NCBI GenBank assembly: GCA_026182355.1
Contig: JAPFBL010000316.1
Coordinates: 1-64,000 of the forward strand
Origin: Hermatobates lingyangjiaoensis
Taxonomy: Eukaryota; Arthropoda; Insecta; Hemiptera; Hermatobatidae
Direction: 5' to 3'
Length of the DNA: 64,000 bases
Part shown: positions 10,862 to 22,574 of the stretch, piece after piece
Numbering within the stretch: the stretch's first letter is position 1
Layout of the letters: the number at the start of each line of letters is the position of its first letter
Made by a program: the position numbers and the translations under genes
The notes under the pieces: model-generated
What the model was told of the DNA's origin: nothing
The model's input: only the letters and a program-made list of their open reading frames with translations
Database searches by the model: none

Positions 10862-11244
10862 TATATATACAGAGTAAAAGCCTTTTTAAGTAAATATAAT
10901 TTGCAAATGTTAAATTTCTGTCTTTCTTTGTTTCAGGTATGCAGTAACAATTTAAAAGTAATCAAGTTAAGTTTTCTCCAATAAGTAAGTAATTAGTAAT
11001 AGTTACTATGGTGACATAGTAAATACTATGTTGCATTTTTTCCAAAATTCAGTTTATTGTTTACTATATTACAAAATTTACGTAGTTTTAAAAAAATTAA
11101 AAAGAAGTTCATAATTTCAACTCCCATATGAGTTTTTCATTATTTATGAAATTGAATTATTTTCTAATTACTACACAAATTAAAGTTTTATAACCTTCAC
11201 TTTAGTTTGTGTTTACCTGATTAAAATAATTATCCTTGTAGTGT
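10862..11244 (+). repeat. dispersed repeat, copy 1 (second at 57822)
   Basis: ACAGAGTAAAA, TTTCTTTCTTTGTTTCAGGT, AAAAGTAATCAAG, AAGTAATTAGTAATAGTTAC and TTTCTAATTACTACAC occur in the same order and spacing at 57822-58190. This copy is interrupted on its right by the hAT element at 11245. The family is not recognised. A third scrap of the left end lies at 56026. Confidence 0.7.
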
Positions 11245-11821
11245 CAGGGCTGTGGAGTCGGACTTCTGAGGGCCGACTCCGACTCCGACTCCGACTCCAG
11301 CTCCGATTCTAGTTCCGACTCCAGCTATTCTATTTATTATTAAAAAAAACGATGACAGGTGGATAATAATAATTAGTTCTTTTTATTTATAATGGTATTA
11401 TAATTAGCAATCTATAAAAAAAAATCGTGAAATTTCAATTACCGCAAAGAGTAATAAAACTATAATAACTGAATATTCATCATGGACTAATGGATCACCT
11501 ACTATACTTGTCAGATTTCTTTACATTTATTTACATTGACTTAGAAATTGTTTAACAGAATAGACTGAAATAAAATTGATGTTTAGGGGTTAAATGAAGT
11601 AATTTCAAATTTTAAATCTACGCCAATCAAGCCTATGATGGATTTGTCCAACAAAATACTCTATGTGTTGCACCCTTGAACAAAATTTAATATCCGATGC
11701 GTATTTTCTCGTATTTCGAATGGTATTACTTTGGGTAATAGTGTAGTATAAGGAATGGACTCTGTGTTCTATACTACAAAATGGATATTTATTTTAAGCT
11801 AACATTTTTTTACAACAATAT

Positions 11822-12290
11822 TATAGAATGTTCCGTAGATACAAGATATGTACTAAGATATATATAAGTATAGGTTGGCAGCAGATCTTCTTGCAGGCAT
11901 ATATATATATATATATAAGTATAGGTTGGCAGCAGATCTTCTTGGAGGCATATTTTGTTGAAATGTACCGCGGCTTCGTCATTCACGACTTTCAAACTAA
12001 GCTGTTCCAGTCTCCTGACAGTCTTACGAATAGAAGGTGGTAATTCCCAGATAAGTTGTCCAAAGGACATTGAGACAATTTTTTGAAACACTTTAATAAA
12101 TAACAACAATATTAATACAACTGAAAAACTAACATCACAAGTAAAGAACTTAACATAACTTACTACTCCATTAGATAGAAACAAGCATTCGACTATGCCA
12201 TAGTCATCGTCAGGTTGGGAATTATTAGTCTTATATTTTTCAAAATTTGGAAATTTTAACATTTTTAAAAACCAATGAAACATTTTAAAG
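11822..12290 (-). pseudogene. PLE terminal repeat with ORF N-terminus
   Basis: The minus-strand frame contains MSFGQLIWELPPSIRKTVRR, LEQLSLKVVNDEAAVHFNK and CLQEDLLPTYT. The CLQEDLLPTYT block plus its TA tail is present twice in tandem (11863-11945). A hammerhead-like motif lies upstream at 12183-12218. It is a fragment nested within the hAT-like element. Confidence 0.7.
12183..12218 (-). ncRNA. hammerhead-like motif, mutated box 2
   Basis: Minus strand: CTGACGA (12207-12213), unpaired T, helix II GACTA/TAGTC, then GAAT in place of GAAA. CTGACG-ATG places a start codon in the core. Confidence 0.5.
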
Positions 12291-13704
12291 AATTTTGAAT
12301 TAAACTAATGAATATAAATAAATGTTAATTAATGGCCAGACATGCGATATGGGTGTAATACCAAGCATGAGAATTTTGAAAGCAGCTGCAAAGTCAATAG
12401 GGATGCTAACTGATTGGCCTACGACAGGATGAAAAAGTGTTTTCTATTTAGGAACTTGTTTGGACCTGCTAACTTTTATCAATATGATTTTGAAGTTTGA
12501 TTTTATTTTCAATAATTTGTAAACATCTTACATTAACAAAAATATCATTAAATTTTATGTATAGTATTATTATTACAGATTTATTGGTATATCTAGTATG
12601 CAGAGTATGAATAGAAATATATTAAGCAGTTTGCTATTCCAGTTTATTTATTAGCTTAAATAATGACATTTTTTCGCATTAAAGTTTTTAAATACTGATA
12701 ATAATCAATTATAATGAGTTTTAGAGAATAAGATGCAATGACTTCGGGCACCCCTATATTAGATAACAGATTGGACTTTAAAACAGTGTTATAAAGTACA
12801 CATTCATGATTTAATTAAAAATGAAGTAATGAAAGAAATGTTCATATTTTTAGAACAACTGAACAGATATTTTTTCCAATAATATATACAAATTATATAA
12901 AAATATAAAAATTATAAAATAATTTTTAATGTGAAAGTTTTTGAGTCGACAAAAATTATTATATTGTAAACCAGTCAGACAATTTCACTTGTAGTGATAT
13001 TAAGTTTAGTCCACTCCAAAGTTTTTGTTAAATGTTTCTGACATTTTTTAAACAAAATAGGAATACTTTGAAATCCCTAAACGAAAACTTTGGTTTAATT
13101 ATTCAATGTAGAAGGTTGTCAGAAAAACAACATTAAATGTAACAGATCCACTGGCCATGTAATGTTACAGATAGCCATGAATGAGATCCACTGGCTTTGC
13201 GAACAAAAACCATGTTTTGCTGTATGAGATTGTTTCTTAACACCTGTTTTTACAAAAGTATTATTACTGCTGTGATAATACCAAGGGTATTATATGTTTC
13301 AGTAAATCAGTCACTATCTGTAATACCACCAGGAATTAAAAACTAAAAACATCTCCTATTTAGGCATTTATACTATGTCTAAATAAGTCATTATATAACC
13401 AAGAAGTTTGATGTTGTATTTACTTATATTAAATTTGAATGTAGGCCTCTCCAGATTTTTAATTATTAATCTTCTGAAACACTGAACAGGCAAATCCAGA
13501 AATTTTGTAGTAAACCAAACATTTTGGGTGGTAGAATCAAATATCCAATGTCCTTCACCGAAGGGAAAAATTCTACTTGGACTAATTAATCATGTTTTAT
13601 CATGTTATGTCTTTTTCATGTGCACAGTAATTTAAATAGGTGAGGAGTCGGAGTCGGAGTCGCCTGATTGCTCCCGACTCCGACTCTAAAACCCTGGGTA
13701 GTGA

Positions 13705-14750
13705 ACCGTATTTTTTATTACGAGTAGATAAGTACCCAAGTTCCCTTCATTCTTACAACAAGAACTGGACAACAAACCACAAAAAACACTTAGTACCGTG
13801 GATATTTTGAAAGTTTGTTTGTCAGCATGAGAAGACTAGAGGACAAAGACCGAGCGGCGAATTAAATCCGAGTCTGAGCCTCTTTGGGCATCCTGCAAAC
13901 CATGGATCACTCACTTTTCTTTGGCACACCCTTTCCCGGGTAACAAACATCTGCTCGAAATATCTTCCATAAAAACTATACTTTTTTGTTATTTGTGTTC
14001 CCCTTTATTCGAGTTATTATTATATATAATTTTATAAATAATATTTTCATGTAGAACAACCTAGGATGATCAAAAATAAATATTCATAATTAAACTCGAA
14101 GTAGACAAGAAATAGATACTTACTTATAACTTATGATACTTACCGGGCACGTATGCTGTGATGATGAAAAAAAAGAAAAGTTATAATTGAAATAAATTAA
14201 AATGGAATAATATCAGGAAAAATGAACCACAAAACGTTATACAAAAAATCATTTAGGTTAAAAGAAAAAAACCAGCTTACGAGTAAGTGATAAAAAACAG
14301 GAAGCTAACATAAAATAAAGAAATATAGAACAATAAATTAATTAAAATAAACAAAATAAATAAAAATAATAAATATGCAGTAAAAAAGAAATTGAAATGA
14401 TGAATGTTTGAAGAAGAGAGCTTTCCTTTTCCATTAACCGAATAGGATCCTTCTTGAAAGATCACAGTGAGATGTTCATGCTGTCAGTGACGTAAATTGG
14501 GACGTGAACGCTAGGGAAGTATAAACAGAAACTCTGTGATAATTTATATGGGATTTAGACATCGTAGATGACTGCACTACCAGTTTCACTAGTAGCAGTA
14601 TCTACATCAAATCTGTCACGTACTCTAACGCAAACTGTAACCACAACTATAGTGCCTTCATTACCTCGGTCCACAGATCATGTACTTATATTTCAATAGT
14701 TCTCGCCATCATCATATCAACATAAGATAAGATATTACAAAATATATTCC
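13705..14750. other. no recognisable gene
   Basis: AT-rich with a slightly GC-richer patch at 13840-13950. No coding or repeat family is assigned. Confidence 0.4.
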
Positions 14751-14751
14751 C

Positions 14752-15810
<1,059 letters not shown>

Positions 15811-16190
15811 CAAATTCACCATCTTGCAATTGATTACGAAACAAATATTTCCTTGTGATACCACTTATTACAAATTGCTAAAGCCTGATTTATCTTGCAA
15901 TGAGATTAAATTCACTAGTACCTGGTACTTCTGCATTCATTGCTCCCTCTCCATGTGGATTTTGTACTTTATCACAACCTTATTCCGAGGAACTCACAAA
16001 CTTGCATCAATTATGAAAAAAAAAATTTACCGATTTTATTCCCTTCTCCACCTGATATCTCTTGTATCTTCTTTATAATAAGTAAAAATTTGTTACTTAT
16101 TTTTAGTTGTACATTTAATTGTGTTTTTTTTCACGAGCTATGCAAGCAGTTATTATGTGGTATTCACTCATAATATTGAAGAAAATATAC
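15811..16190. other. no recognisable gene
   Basis: Unique-looking AT-rich sequence. The short open frames have no domain. Confidence 0.4.
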
Positions 16191-16220
16191 CACGCCTTCA
16201 CCATAAGAGATTTATTTCAC

Positions 16221-16258
16221 GAAGCATTTCGAACACTTATTGTTCATCATCAGGCACG
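16221..16258 (-). ncRNA. hammerhead-like motif, family D
   Basis: Minus strand: CTGATGA (16247-16253), unpaired T, helix II GAACA..TGTTC, GAAATGC. Confidence 0.6.
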
Positions 16259-16384
16259 TCTACAATATAAAACAGAAAGTACAAACATTATTTAAAGTTA
16301 TGTAAATGATTCAAAATTTTACCTAACATTTTTGGTTTCTTTATATAAGTTCAGTTTTTATGCTTTTGTCTTTACATTGTAGGT

Positions 16385-16424
16385 GTTCCTGATGAAAAAC
16401 ACCAAGTGTCTGAAACGTGTCGCA
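16385..16424 (+). ncRNA. hammerhead-like motif
   Basis: CTGATGA (16389-16395), helix II ACAC/GTGT around CAA, GAAACGTGTC with an AC-GT-GT helix III and a GTC triplet. Helix I is weak. Confidence 0.6.
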
Positions 16425-16450
16425 AAATAAATTCCTTGTGCTTAAGATAT

Positions 16451-19264
16451 AATTATTTTAATCACAATTTTTTTTTTAAATTTTCCTTCTTATTTTAGTA
16501 AATTAAAATAATAAATAAATAAAAAAAAATTGTTCATCCATATAATGTTAGAGTGAATCGGTCCTAAAATTCACTCTAATTGAATTTTAATTGAATCCTC
16601 TAAATCTTTAAAAAGAACTAAGAATAATAATCAATATAAAGGAATACCTACTATGCCACTATTGTTGTTGTCGCTGCTTTAAAGTTTGATATATTAATGA
16701 ATGAAATAGATTTACCAATACATCTTACTCAAGTTTGAATACACAATTTATTTTTTAAGTTTTCATTATTGTTGACATTGTCTCTTCCACATCATCATTA
16801 TTCCTGCATACAGTGCATGTATAATTTTGCATGTATTAATTAACATTGACTTCATAATTTATTTATGTAAATCACTTTGTTTAGTTTATATTTCAATTGA
16901 ATAAGTTGTTACTGAACCGTATTTCTCGTATTTTATTACACACATTAAAATTGCTTTATTCTATTGATCCATTGAATTTATTATTTGAATAATAGTGTTA
17001 CACTGATATAACAGTTAATTTTATAATGACTTACATAACATTTTCATATTTTTTTTGATCTATCGTTATGTGCAACTACATAAAATACTATAATAATATA
17101 ATTATCTAGGTTTTGTTAGGTTACATGTTTCACTATAACTTATGTATTATAAGCAATAAGTATGCATAAATACTTTTATAACACTATAAAAATTTGCTAA
17201 ATTTCTAGAAAAGATAAATAATGGACATTTATGTATGAAAAAGTTTTTCGAATGGATCAATGTAATCAAATATTTATTTTCTTTTAAAATCAAATTTTTA
17301 TTGCTTTAAACAGTCTATAAAATTATACTTTTTTTTTGAAGATGCCGTTTTTAAAAACTATTTTTTAATTTTTTTTTAAATATCTAAAAACTTAAAAAAA
17401 ACAGTGGCATTTTTATTAATTGTAGACATATTTTATTATAATAGTATTTTTATTGTTTATTATGTGTTAAAAAAAATTGAACATATTTATATAAAACATT
17501 ATAGGAACAAAAATAGAAATATATATCTTACACATATTTATAAAATTCAAATTTACAACTACTGAAAAGAATTATTTAACATTTATTTATCGTCACTGGT
17601 ATTATATTCATCAGAGATTGATAATTTAAACATAAATAAATTTAACTATTGCAATTGAAGAAAATTGATGATTTATAAATAGCAAAAAATAGCGCAGACT
17701 AGAAATAGATTTTTGTAGAAATAAAAGAAACGTGGTATTACCTTCCTTTTTCTGTCACCATCCATGCAGATTAATCCCCTGAAGGATGTTATGACGTACT
17801 CTTAATTTAGTAATAAATTTACATGTATATATGTCTTCATTCATGGACCGGTAGATGTTATTATTATGACGTTAAGGAAGACAAAGCTGGTGTATAATTG
17901 ATGGGTGTTAAGTCAGAATAGATTATTGAAACTTTTAAGTGTCTGTTTTACGAACAGATTATAATATTAAATGAAGATGTTTATTATCTTATTAAAATCT
18001 ATTTTAAGGATGAACAAAAGTTGGTCTGTCCTCTAGAGATTGTGGTCAAAGTACCAACCATTGTCCAATAACAAAGCCTTTCATCAAACTAAAGACTATC
18101 AGGAAACGACAAGTAATGAATGCAGGTAGTCACAAACAATGAGAAATAGTAGTTGGCTATCTGTTAAGTAAGTGTATGAGTCAATTATTAATATTTTCTT
18201 TTACTAGTAGAATGCAATTTGAGATTCCTGTGATCAGACTTTTTCTTGAGTTTTTAACCGAAAATTGTACCAAAGCTGTCTTCGAGGCAGTGCTAATGTT
18301 ATTAAAGTTACAACCGTGTCAAATATGCTTAACTTTCAAACGTGACTTTTATATCGCGCTAGTGTCATTACAAAACAAAATATAAGAGGAAAATAAGTGG
18401 AAATATAAATAGAATATAAGTCATTGTATTCCAAAATATAACTTGGAATACAAATTCAAAAATTATAGTCAAAAATACAATTTGGAATACAGTGGATACA
18501 CAAATTGTTTGACCCTATCTCACCCTCCAGTTATCGCTGATCTTGGAAGACAAGTGTTTTTGAATTGATTTAAAATAAATGAAATAAAATATACGAAATA
18601 TAAAATAAAAAAATAAAAAAAAATGTATAATAAAAGTAAGCAAGTGCTGTTCATTCAGATTGTTCTTCAAGTAACCAGATGTATCTTCTAAGAGATTGTC
18701 ATCAGTGGTTACTTTACGGTTACTTTAAATGAAATGCTATGGCTGCTAGCAACAAGTGACATCCAGAAGTCGATTGGATATGATTCACTAGTCGACTGAA
18801 GCGTTCACACTAGAACTAAAAGATCAAATGAGGAATATATGAACATTTCTCTGACTTCAAGCTCCTTTCTGACATAGTCTTGAAAGTAAACAGTTGTTTT
18901 ATAAGCCTATAACCGAAAAACCTATTGTTTCTTTTATATCTTTTCCTGGTTTTAGTTTTAAGTTCAGTATGAACTTTTATATTTTCATATATAAGGCATA
19001 TGTTTATCAGCCTAGTCTAGATGTAGTAAAACTATCAAAAATTTTCCCATTTGTTTTAAATTAACCAAATTTTTATTACCCCCCGCCAAAATAACTTGAA
19101 ATTTTTAATGTACTATTTTAATTTTCTAAAGTTTTTAACCTTCTAATTTAATTATTATTCTTTGGTTGACACAAATGTTGTGATCTATTAACCGTATTAT
19201 TACACTCAATCAAATTAATGTTACATAATGATAGTAAATAGTAATTCTAACGTAGTGCAATCAC
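16451..19264. other. long AT-rich stretch, nothing recognised
   Basis: Dominated by A/T homopolymers and short direct repeats, with no coding signal. Confidence 0.5.
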
Positions 19265-19340
19265 TTATTATGTGGTATTTACTCATTGTAGGGTAAAACG
19301 TTAATGAAACGGTCTCTACATATAAAAATTTAATCGTATA

Positions 19341-19380
19341 AACAACGCGTTTTCTAACACGTAGTGTTCTTTCTCAGGCA
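19341..19380 (-). ncRNA. decayed hammerhead-like motif, family D
   Basis: Minus strand box 1 reads CTGAGAA, and box 2 is preceded by a T-to-A change (TTAGAAAACGCG). Confidence 0.45.
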
Positions 19381-19479
19381 TTAACTAAGGGTGAGTGTCT
19401 GTGGTACAACTGTGGTGATCAACAACTGTGGTACATCTGTAGTACAACAGTTGTACCACAGACACTCACCCTTAGTTAA

Positions 19480-19518
19480 TGCCTGAGGAAGAACACTACG
19501 TGTTCGAAACGCGTTATT
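19480..19518 (+). ncRNA. hammerhead-like motif, family D
   Basis: CTGAGGA (19483-19489), unpaired A, helix II GAACAC/GTGTTC around TAC, GAAACGCGTT. Confidence 0.65.
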
Positions 19519-19585
19519 TATACCATTAAAATTTATATATGTGGAGAACATTTCATTAACTTTTTACCCTACAATGAGTTAATAT

Positions 19586-20104
19586 TAATACATATCTAAG
19601 AATTTTCATGTTTATTTTTTTAATTAGTCTAGTTGTTCATATATTCTTAAAGAAAGATGTAGTGTAGAGTGTGAAAAAAGAACTAACCAATAGGAAATTA
19701 CGACATTTTTATGCCAATACCGATAACATGCATAATTTTTCTGTCCCGTCATGTTTAGTGGCTAGGTATCATTTGAAGAATTGAACTTAGCAGAATGGTG
19801 AAGATAATGTTCCAGGAGAAAGATTTTAATGAAAACTGAAAAAGAAGGTATAGAAGATGCTTAACGCCCAGTATGACGTAAGCAAATTAGGAATGATGAA
19901 CCGAAAAGTTGTTATTTGCATAAGTACATGCAAAGCTTAAAAAAAAAGTAAGGTATATTATGTTTCAGAAATAAGAAAAAACAAAAAATCTTAGGACTAG
20001 AGTTGTTTGACTACTCTGGGTAAAAGTCGTTTGGTAAGAGCAGATTCATACTTTTAGATAATTTAAATGAAAATAAAATAAAATAATTCAACCATTCATT
20101 ACTT
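19586..20104. other. no recognisable feature
   Basis: AT-rich sequence, nothing assigned. Confidence 0.4.
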
Positions 20105-20530
20105 GTACAATCTGTTAACAGTTTGGTATTTACTCATAATGGAGAATTTCAAAATTAAAGAATTTCAAAGGGTCTTTTGTCAAAACAAACAACGCGTTTC
20201 AAACACTTAGCGTTCTTCTTCAGATTTACTTTAAAAAAAAATACATATATATGAGCTTTAAGAACATAAAAGTAAATTATTTGAAATTGAATACAGTATG
20301 TTAATGTTGCATTGCACTATTGAAGTTTTTAAAAAAGGAATTAGTATGAAAAATTACTTAAGTAATCTTGAACCTTAATAAAACATTTGTATTCCATTAC
20401 AAATAATTCACTCTTATGTTTTAAGCTAAAACTTAAGTATTTTCTTAGTTTTAAACCTAAAAAACAACAATAAGTATTCGAAACAAGTTGTTAATTTTGA
20501 CAAAATAATTTTTTAAATTCCTCTTCATAG
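20105..20530. repeat. diverged inverted PLE terminal pair, family D
   Basis: AGAATTTCAAAGG...TTTTGTCAAAACAAACAACG on the left mirrors CGAAACAAGTTGTTAATTTTG...TTTAAATTCCTC on the right. A minus-strand motif survives at 20188-20229. On the right only TATTCGAAACAAG remains. Confidence 0.65.
20188..20229 (-). ncRNA. hammerhead-like motif, family D
   Basis: Minus strand: CTGAAGA (20217-20223), unpaired A, helix II GAACGC/GTGTTT, and GAAACGC. Confidence 0.6.
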
Positions 20531-20534
20531 TTAA

Positions 20535-21035
20535 ACTATGTTCAGATATTGTTGTAGATTAATTTAAAATCGAGGCATCTATACTGTTACGGGATTTGAA
20601 ATCAAAATTGTTAAACTAACGTAGGCTGCAAACCACAATAATCTAAGTATAGAAAACTCAATTGATACCATTAGTTTTACCACCCTCTATTATAAGTTCC
20701 AAACAAGGAAAGTCAATAACGAACCAGTTTGATGCAGATTAGCATCAATCTAATCTCAATTAGATTCATCTCAATAACTTACCCAAACATTGAGTTCTCT
20801 TTGTGAACTACGTTTAAAACTAATCTATGAAAGATTCCATAGAGTTTTGCTATATTTTAATCAGATATTTTTACTATATTCTATTCTCGTTATATGCTCA
20901 TTCAACAATACGATTTGGATTAACAGTTTACACGATACAAACAAGATATTTTGCAGTATCATATTGGCACTTTAACCACTCTTATATTGCATTCTCTAGA
21001 AATATTCTTTCATGATTATTAAATTCCTAGTTTAA
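20535..21035. other. no recognisable feature
   Basis: AT-rich. Two overlapping short open frames show no domain. Confidence 0.4.
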
Positions 21036-21038
21036 GTT

Positions 21039-21185
21039 AGGTTGCAAGAGGTGTCTAACAAGAGAACACACATTGGTTAAACATTGTCCCTTTGTGATAC
21101 CTCTACATTGAGAGTCCGAAATTTTGCCTAACTCAAGTATATTTAGGGTAGCGACTATTAAAGTATCTGACATCGTACAGTCCAG
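21039..21185 (-). mobile_element. SINE tail fragment
   Basis: TTAGGTTGCAAGAGG, CCCTTTGTGATACC, TTTTGCCTAACTCAAGTATA and CTGACATCGTACAG match the non-tRNA half of the SINEs at 39449 and 51424. The tRNA-like head is missing. Confidence 0.65.
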
Positions 21186-21783
21186 AGATCAATTGTATTG
21201 GATATAAAAAAAATAAACTGTAACACTTTAGGAGTTATCCATTATGAAATAGGTATGTTTTTTTCTTAATTTTGATAATCTATCTACTGTACAGTTTCGT
21301 TATGATAAGCCATGGGTATGTGAATAATTACTGTATAAAATATTGTACAGTGTATATGTATATGGGCACACTAGCTTTCACTATATCAAAATAGTTTCGA
21401 ATACTGTATTTTTCCTCCTGTTGATGGTTAAATTAAAATTTATAAACTGACAAGTGGTTATTTTATGATTTCCTGGACTTTTGTTCTAGGATACGAAATT
21501 TATTTATATTGGTCTTATATTGTCTATATAATACTATTATTATATCAAATTTGATGTTAATTAATGAATTTAGGAAGCAGCTAACTTCAGACATAAAACA
21601 GTAAGTAAGGTCACTTTTGAATCTTGCTTTCTAATTCTTAAAAAAAGTCTATTTTAAATTGGTGAGGACACATGGCCCTGAAGAAGACTTTACGAGGCTT
21701 TTACACGGGGACCTTATTGAAATATTTTACTGTAAAAAAGAAATGAAATGTTGTTAAGTTTGGAAGAGGTGGTAATTCGACAG

Positions 21784-21837
21784 AAGGTCACTCAGGCTGA
21801 CCATCGTATAAATACCCTGTGCCCAGTGACCACTTCA
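21784..21837 (+). promoter_or_regulatory. cuticle gene core promoter
   Basis: TATAAATA lies at 21807-21814. An initiator-like TCACT has its A at 21837, exactly 30 bp from the first T of the box. Upstream, AAGGTCA (21784-21790) and TGACC (21798-21802) form an inverted pair of nuclear-receptor half-sites. Many arthropod cuticle genes respond to ecdysone-cascade receptors such as FTZ-F1, so the pair may matter, but that is inference. Confidence 0.6.
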
Positions 21838-21852
21838 CTCTCATCATTCGGC

Positions 21853-21864
21853 ATGACTCCTCTC
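21853..21864 (+). CDS. cuticle protein exon 1 (MTPL)
   Basis: ATG ACT CCT CTC is followed directly by a strong 5' splice site, GTAAGT (21865-21870). It lies 16 nt after the predicted transcription start. Arthropod cuticle genes commonly have a first exon that codes only a few signal-peptide residues. Joining this phase-0 exon to the phase-0 acceptor at 35906 gives [18 protein letters not shown], an excellent signal peptide, whereas the downstream exon has no ATG of its own. The 14-kb distance is long, and no transcript is available, so another first exon cannot be excluded. Confidence 0.6.
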
Positions 21865-22390
21865 GTAAGTCAATCATCATATATCACATCATATATCTAA
21901 TGTATTATTAATGCCCCTCAACTATTTCATAGACACTCTCTAATGTTAAACATTTAACAGATTTCATTAAATGCCTTGCTTATTTTTAACTTAGTCCGTT
22001 TTCTACATGCTTTTTCTGACTTTCTTTCAAAAGTTTTCAATTTCTCTAGCGAAATATAAATCAATCCACCGAACGATTTATTATTAAAGAACCATTACAA
22101 GTTTTCCGACACTTCGGTCTACACTGCCCATTTTTTAGATCTTTATTAACAAAATGCAACATTTTTAATCCAATAACTATTCTTCAGAATAACTTATTAA
22201 ATCTAAAATATCCATTATGCATTCATTTTAAACATAAACATAATCTTTACGTCAAATATTCAAAGTTCATGTTTAATCTTTATATGTTTTCGATTACAAA
22301 CATATATATATATATATATATATAAAGATTTCATATAAACACGTAAAATAACAATCAATGATGAAACCACAGTAAGAAATGGGAAAACGA

Positions 22391-22433
22391 GACTAAGATC
22401 TCTCAACCGCAACAAGCGGTATTCGTCAGAGTC
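22391..22433 (-). ncRNA. hammerhead-like motif, family B, box 2 changed
   Basis: Minus strand CTGACGA (22423-22429), helix II ACCG/CGGT, then GAGA instead of GAAA. Confidence 0.5.
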
Positions 22434-22457
22434 AAAAACCCAACTGAGCTGGGTTTT

Positions 22458-22500
22458 GACTCTGACGAAGACCCTTTGTTGTGTGTTGAAAGATTTTAGT
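22458..22500 (+). ncRNA. decayed hammerhead-like motif, family B
   Basis: GACT then CTGACGA (22462-22468) and GAAAGATTTTAGT are kept, but helix II has lost its complementarity. Confidence 0.45.
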
Positions 22501-22574
22501 TTTTTTTTTTCATTTTATTTTATGGTTTGATCATTGATTTTTATTTCACGTGTTATGTGAAATCTTGTTATATA

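Larger units (their letters stand above)
11245..13696. mobile_element. hAT-like DNA element, degenerate, 2.45 kb
   Basis: The left end CAGGGCTGTGGAGTCGG and right end CCGACTCTAAAACCCTG are imperfect inverted termini, each followed inward by repeated GACTCC/GGAGTC triplet pairs. Candidate 8-bp target duplications TGTAGTGT (11237-11244) and GGTAGTGA (13697-13704) match at 6 of 8 positions. An 8-bp duplication suggests hAT, but I find no transposase frame, so the superfamily is inferred. A PLE fragment sits inside. Confidence 0.55.
16190..16450. repeat. facing PLE termini with two hammerhead-like motifs
   Basis: The left motif (minus) and right motif (plus) face each other about 130 nt apart. 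The arms are no longer closely complementary, so this is an older pair than those at 29.5 or 36.7 kb. Confidence 0.65.
19265..19585. repeat. long inverted PLE terminal pair, family D
   Basis: Arms of roughly 145 bp: the left starts TCATTGTAGGGTAAAA and the right ends TTTTACCCTACAATGAG. The inner sequence TAAGGGTGAGTGTCTGTGGT mirrors at 19453-19475. The plus-strand ribozyme core is intact and the minus-strand one mutated. Confidence 0.85.
22330..22570. repeat. inverted PLE terminal pair, family B
   Basis: AACACGTAAAATAACAATCA and its mirror ending TTTCACGTGTT bound two facing cores. Flanked by (TA)n. Confidence 0.8.
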
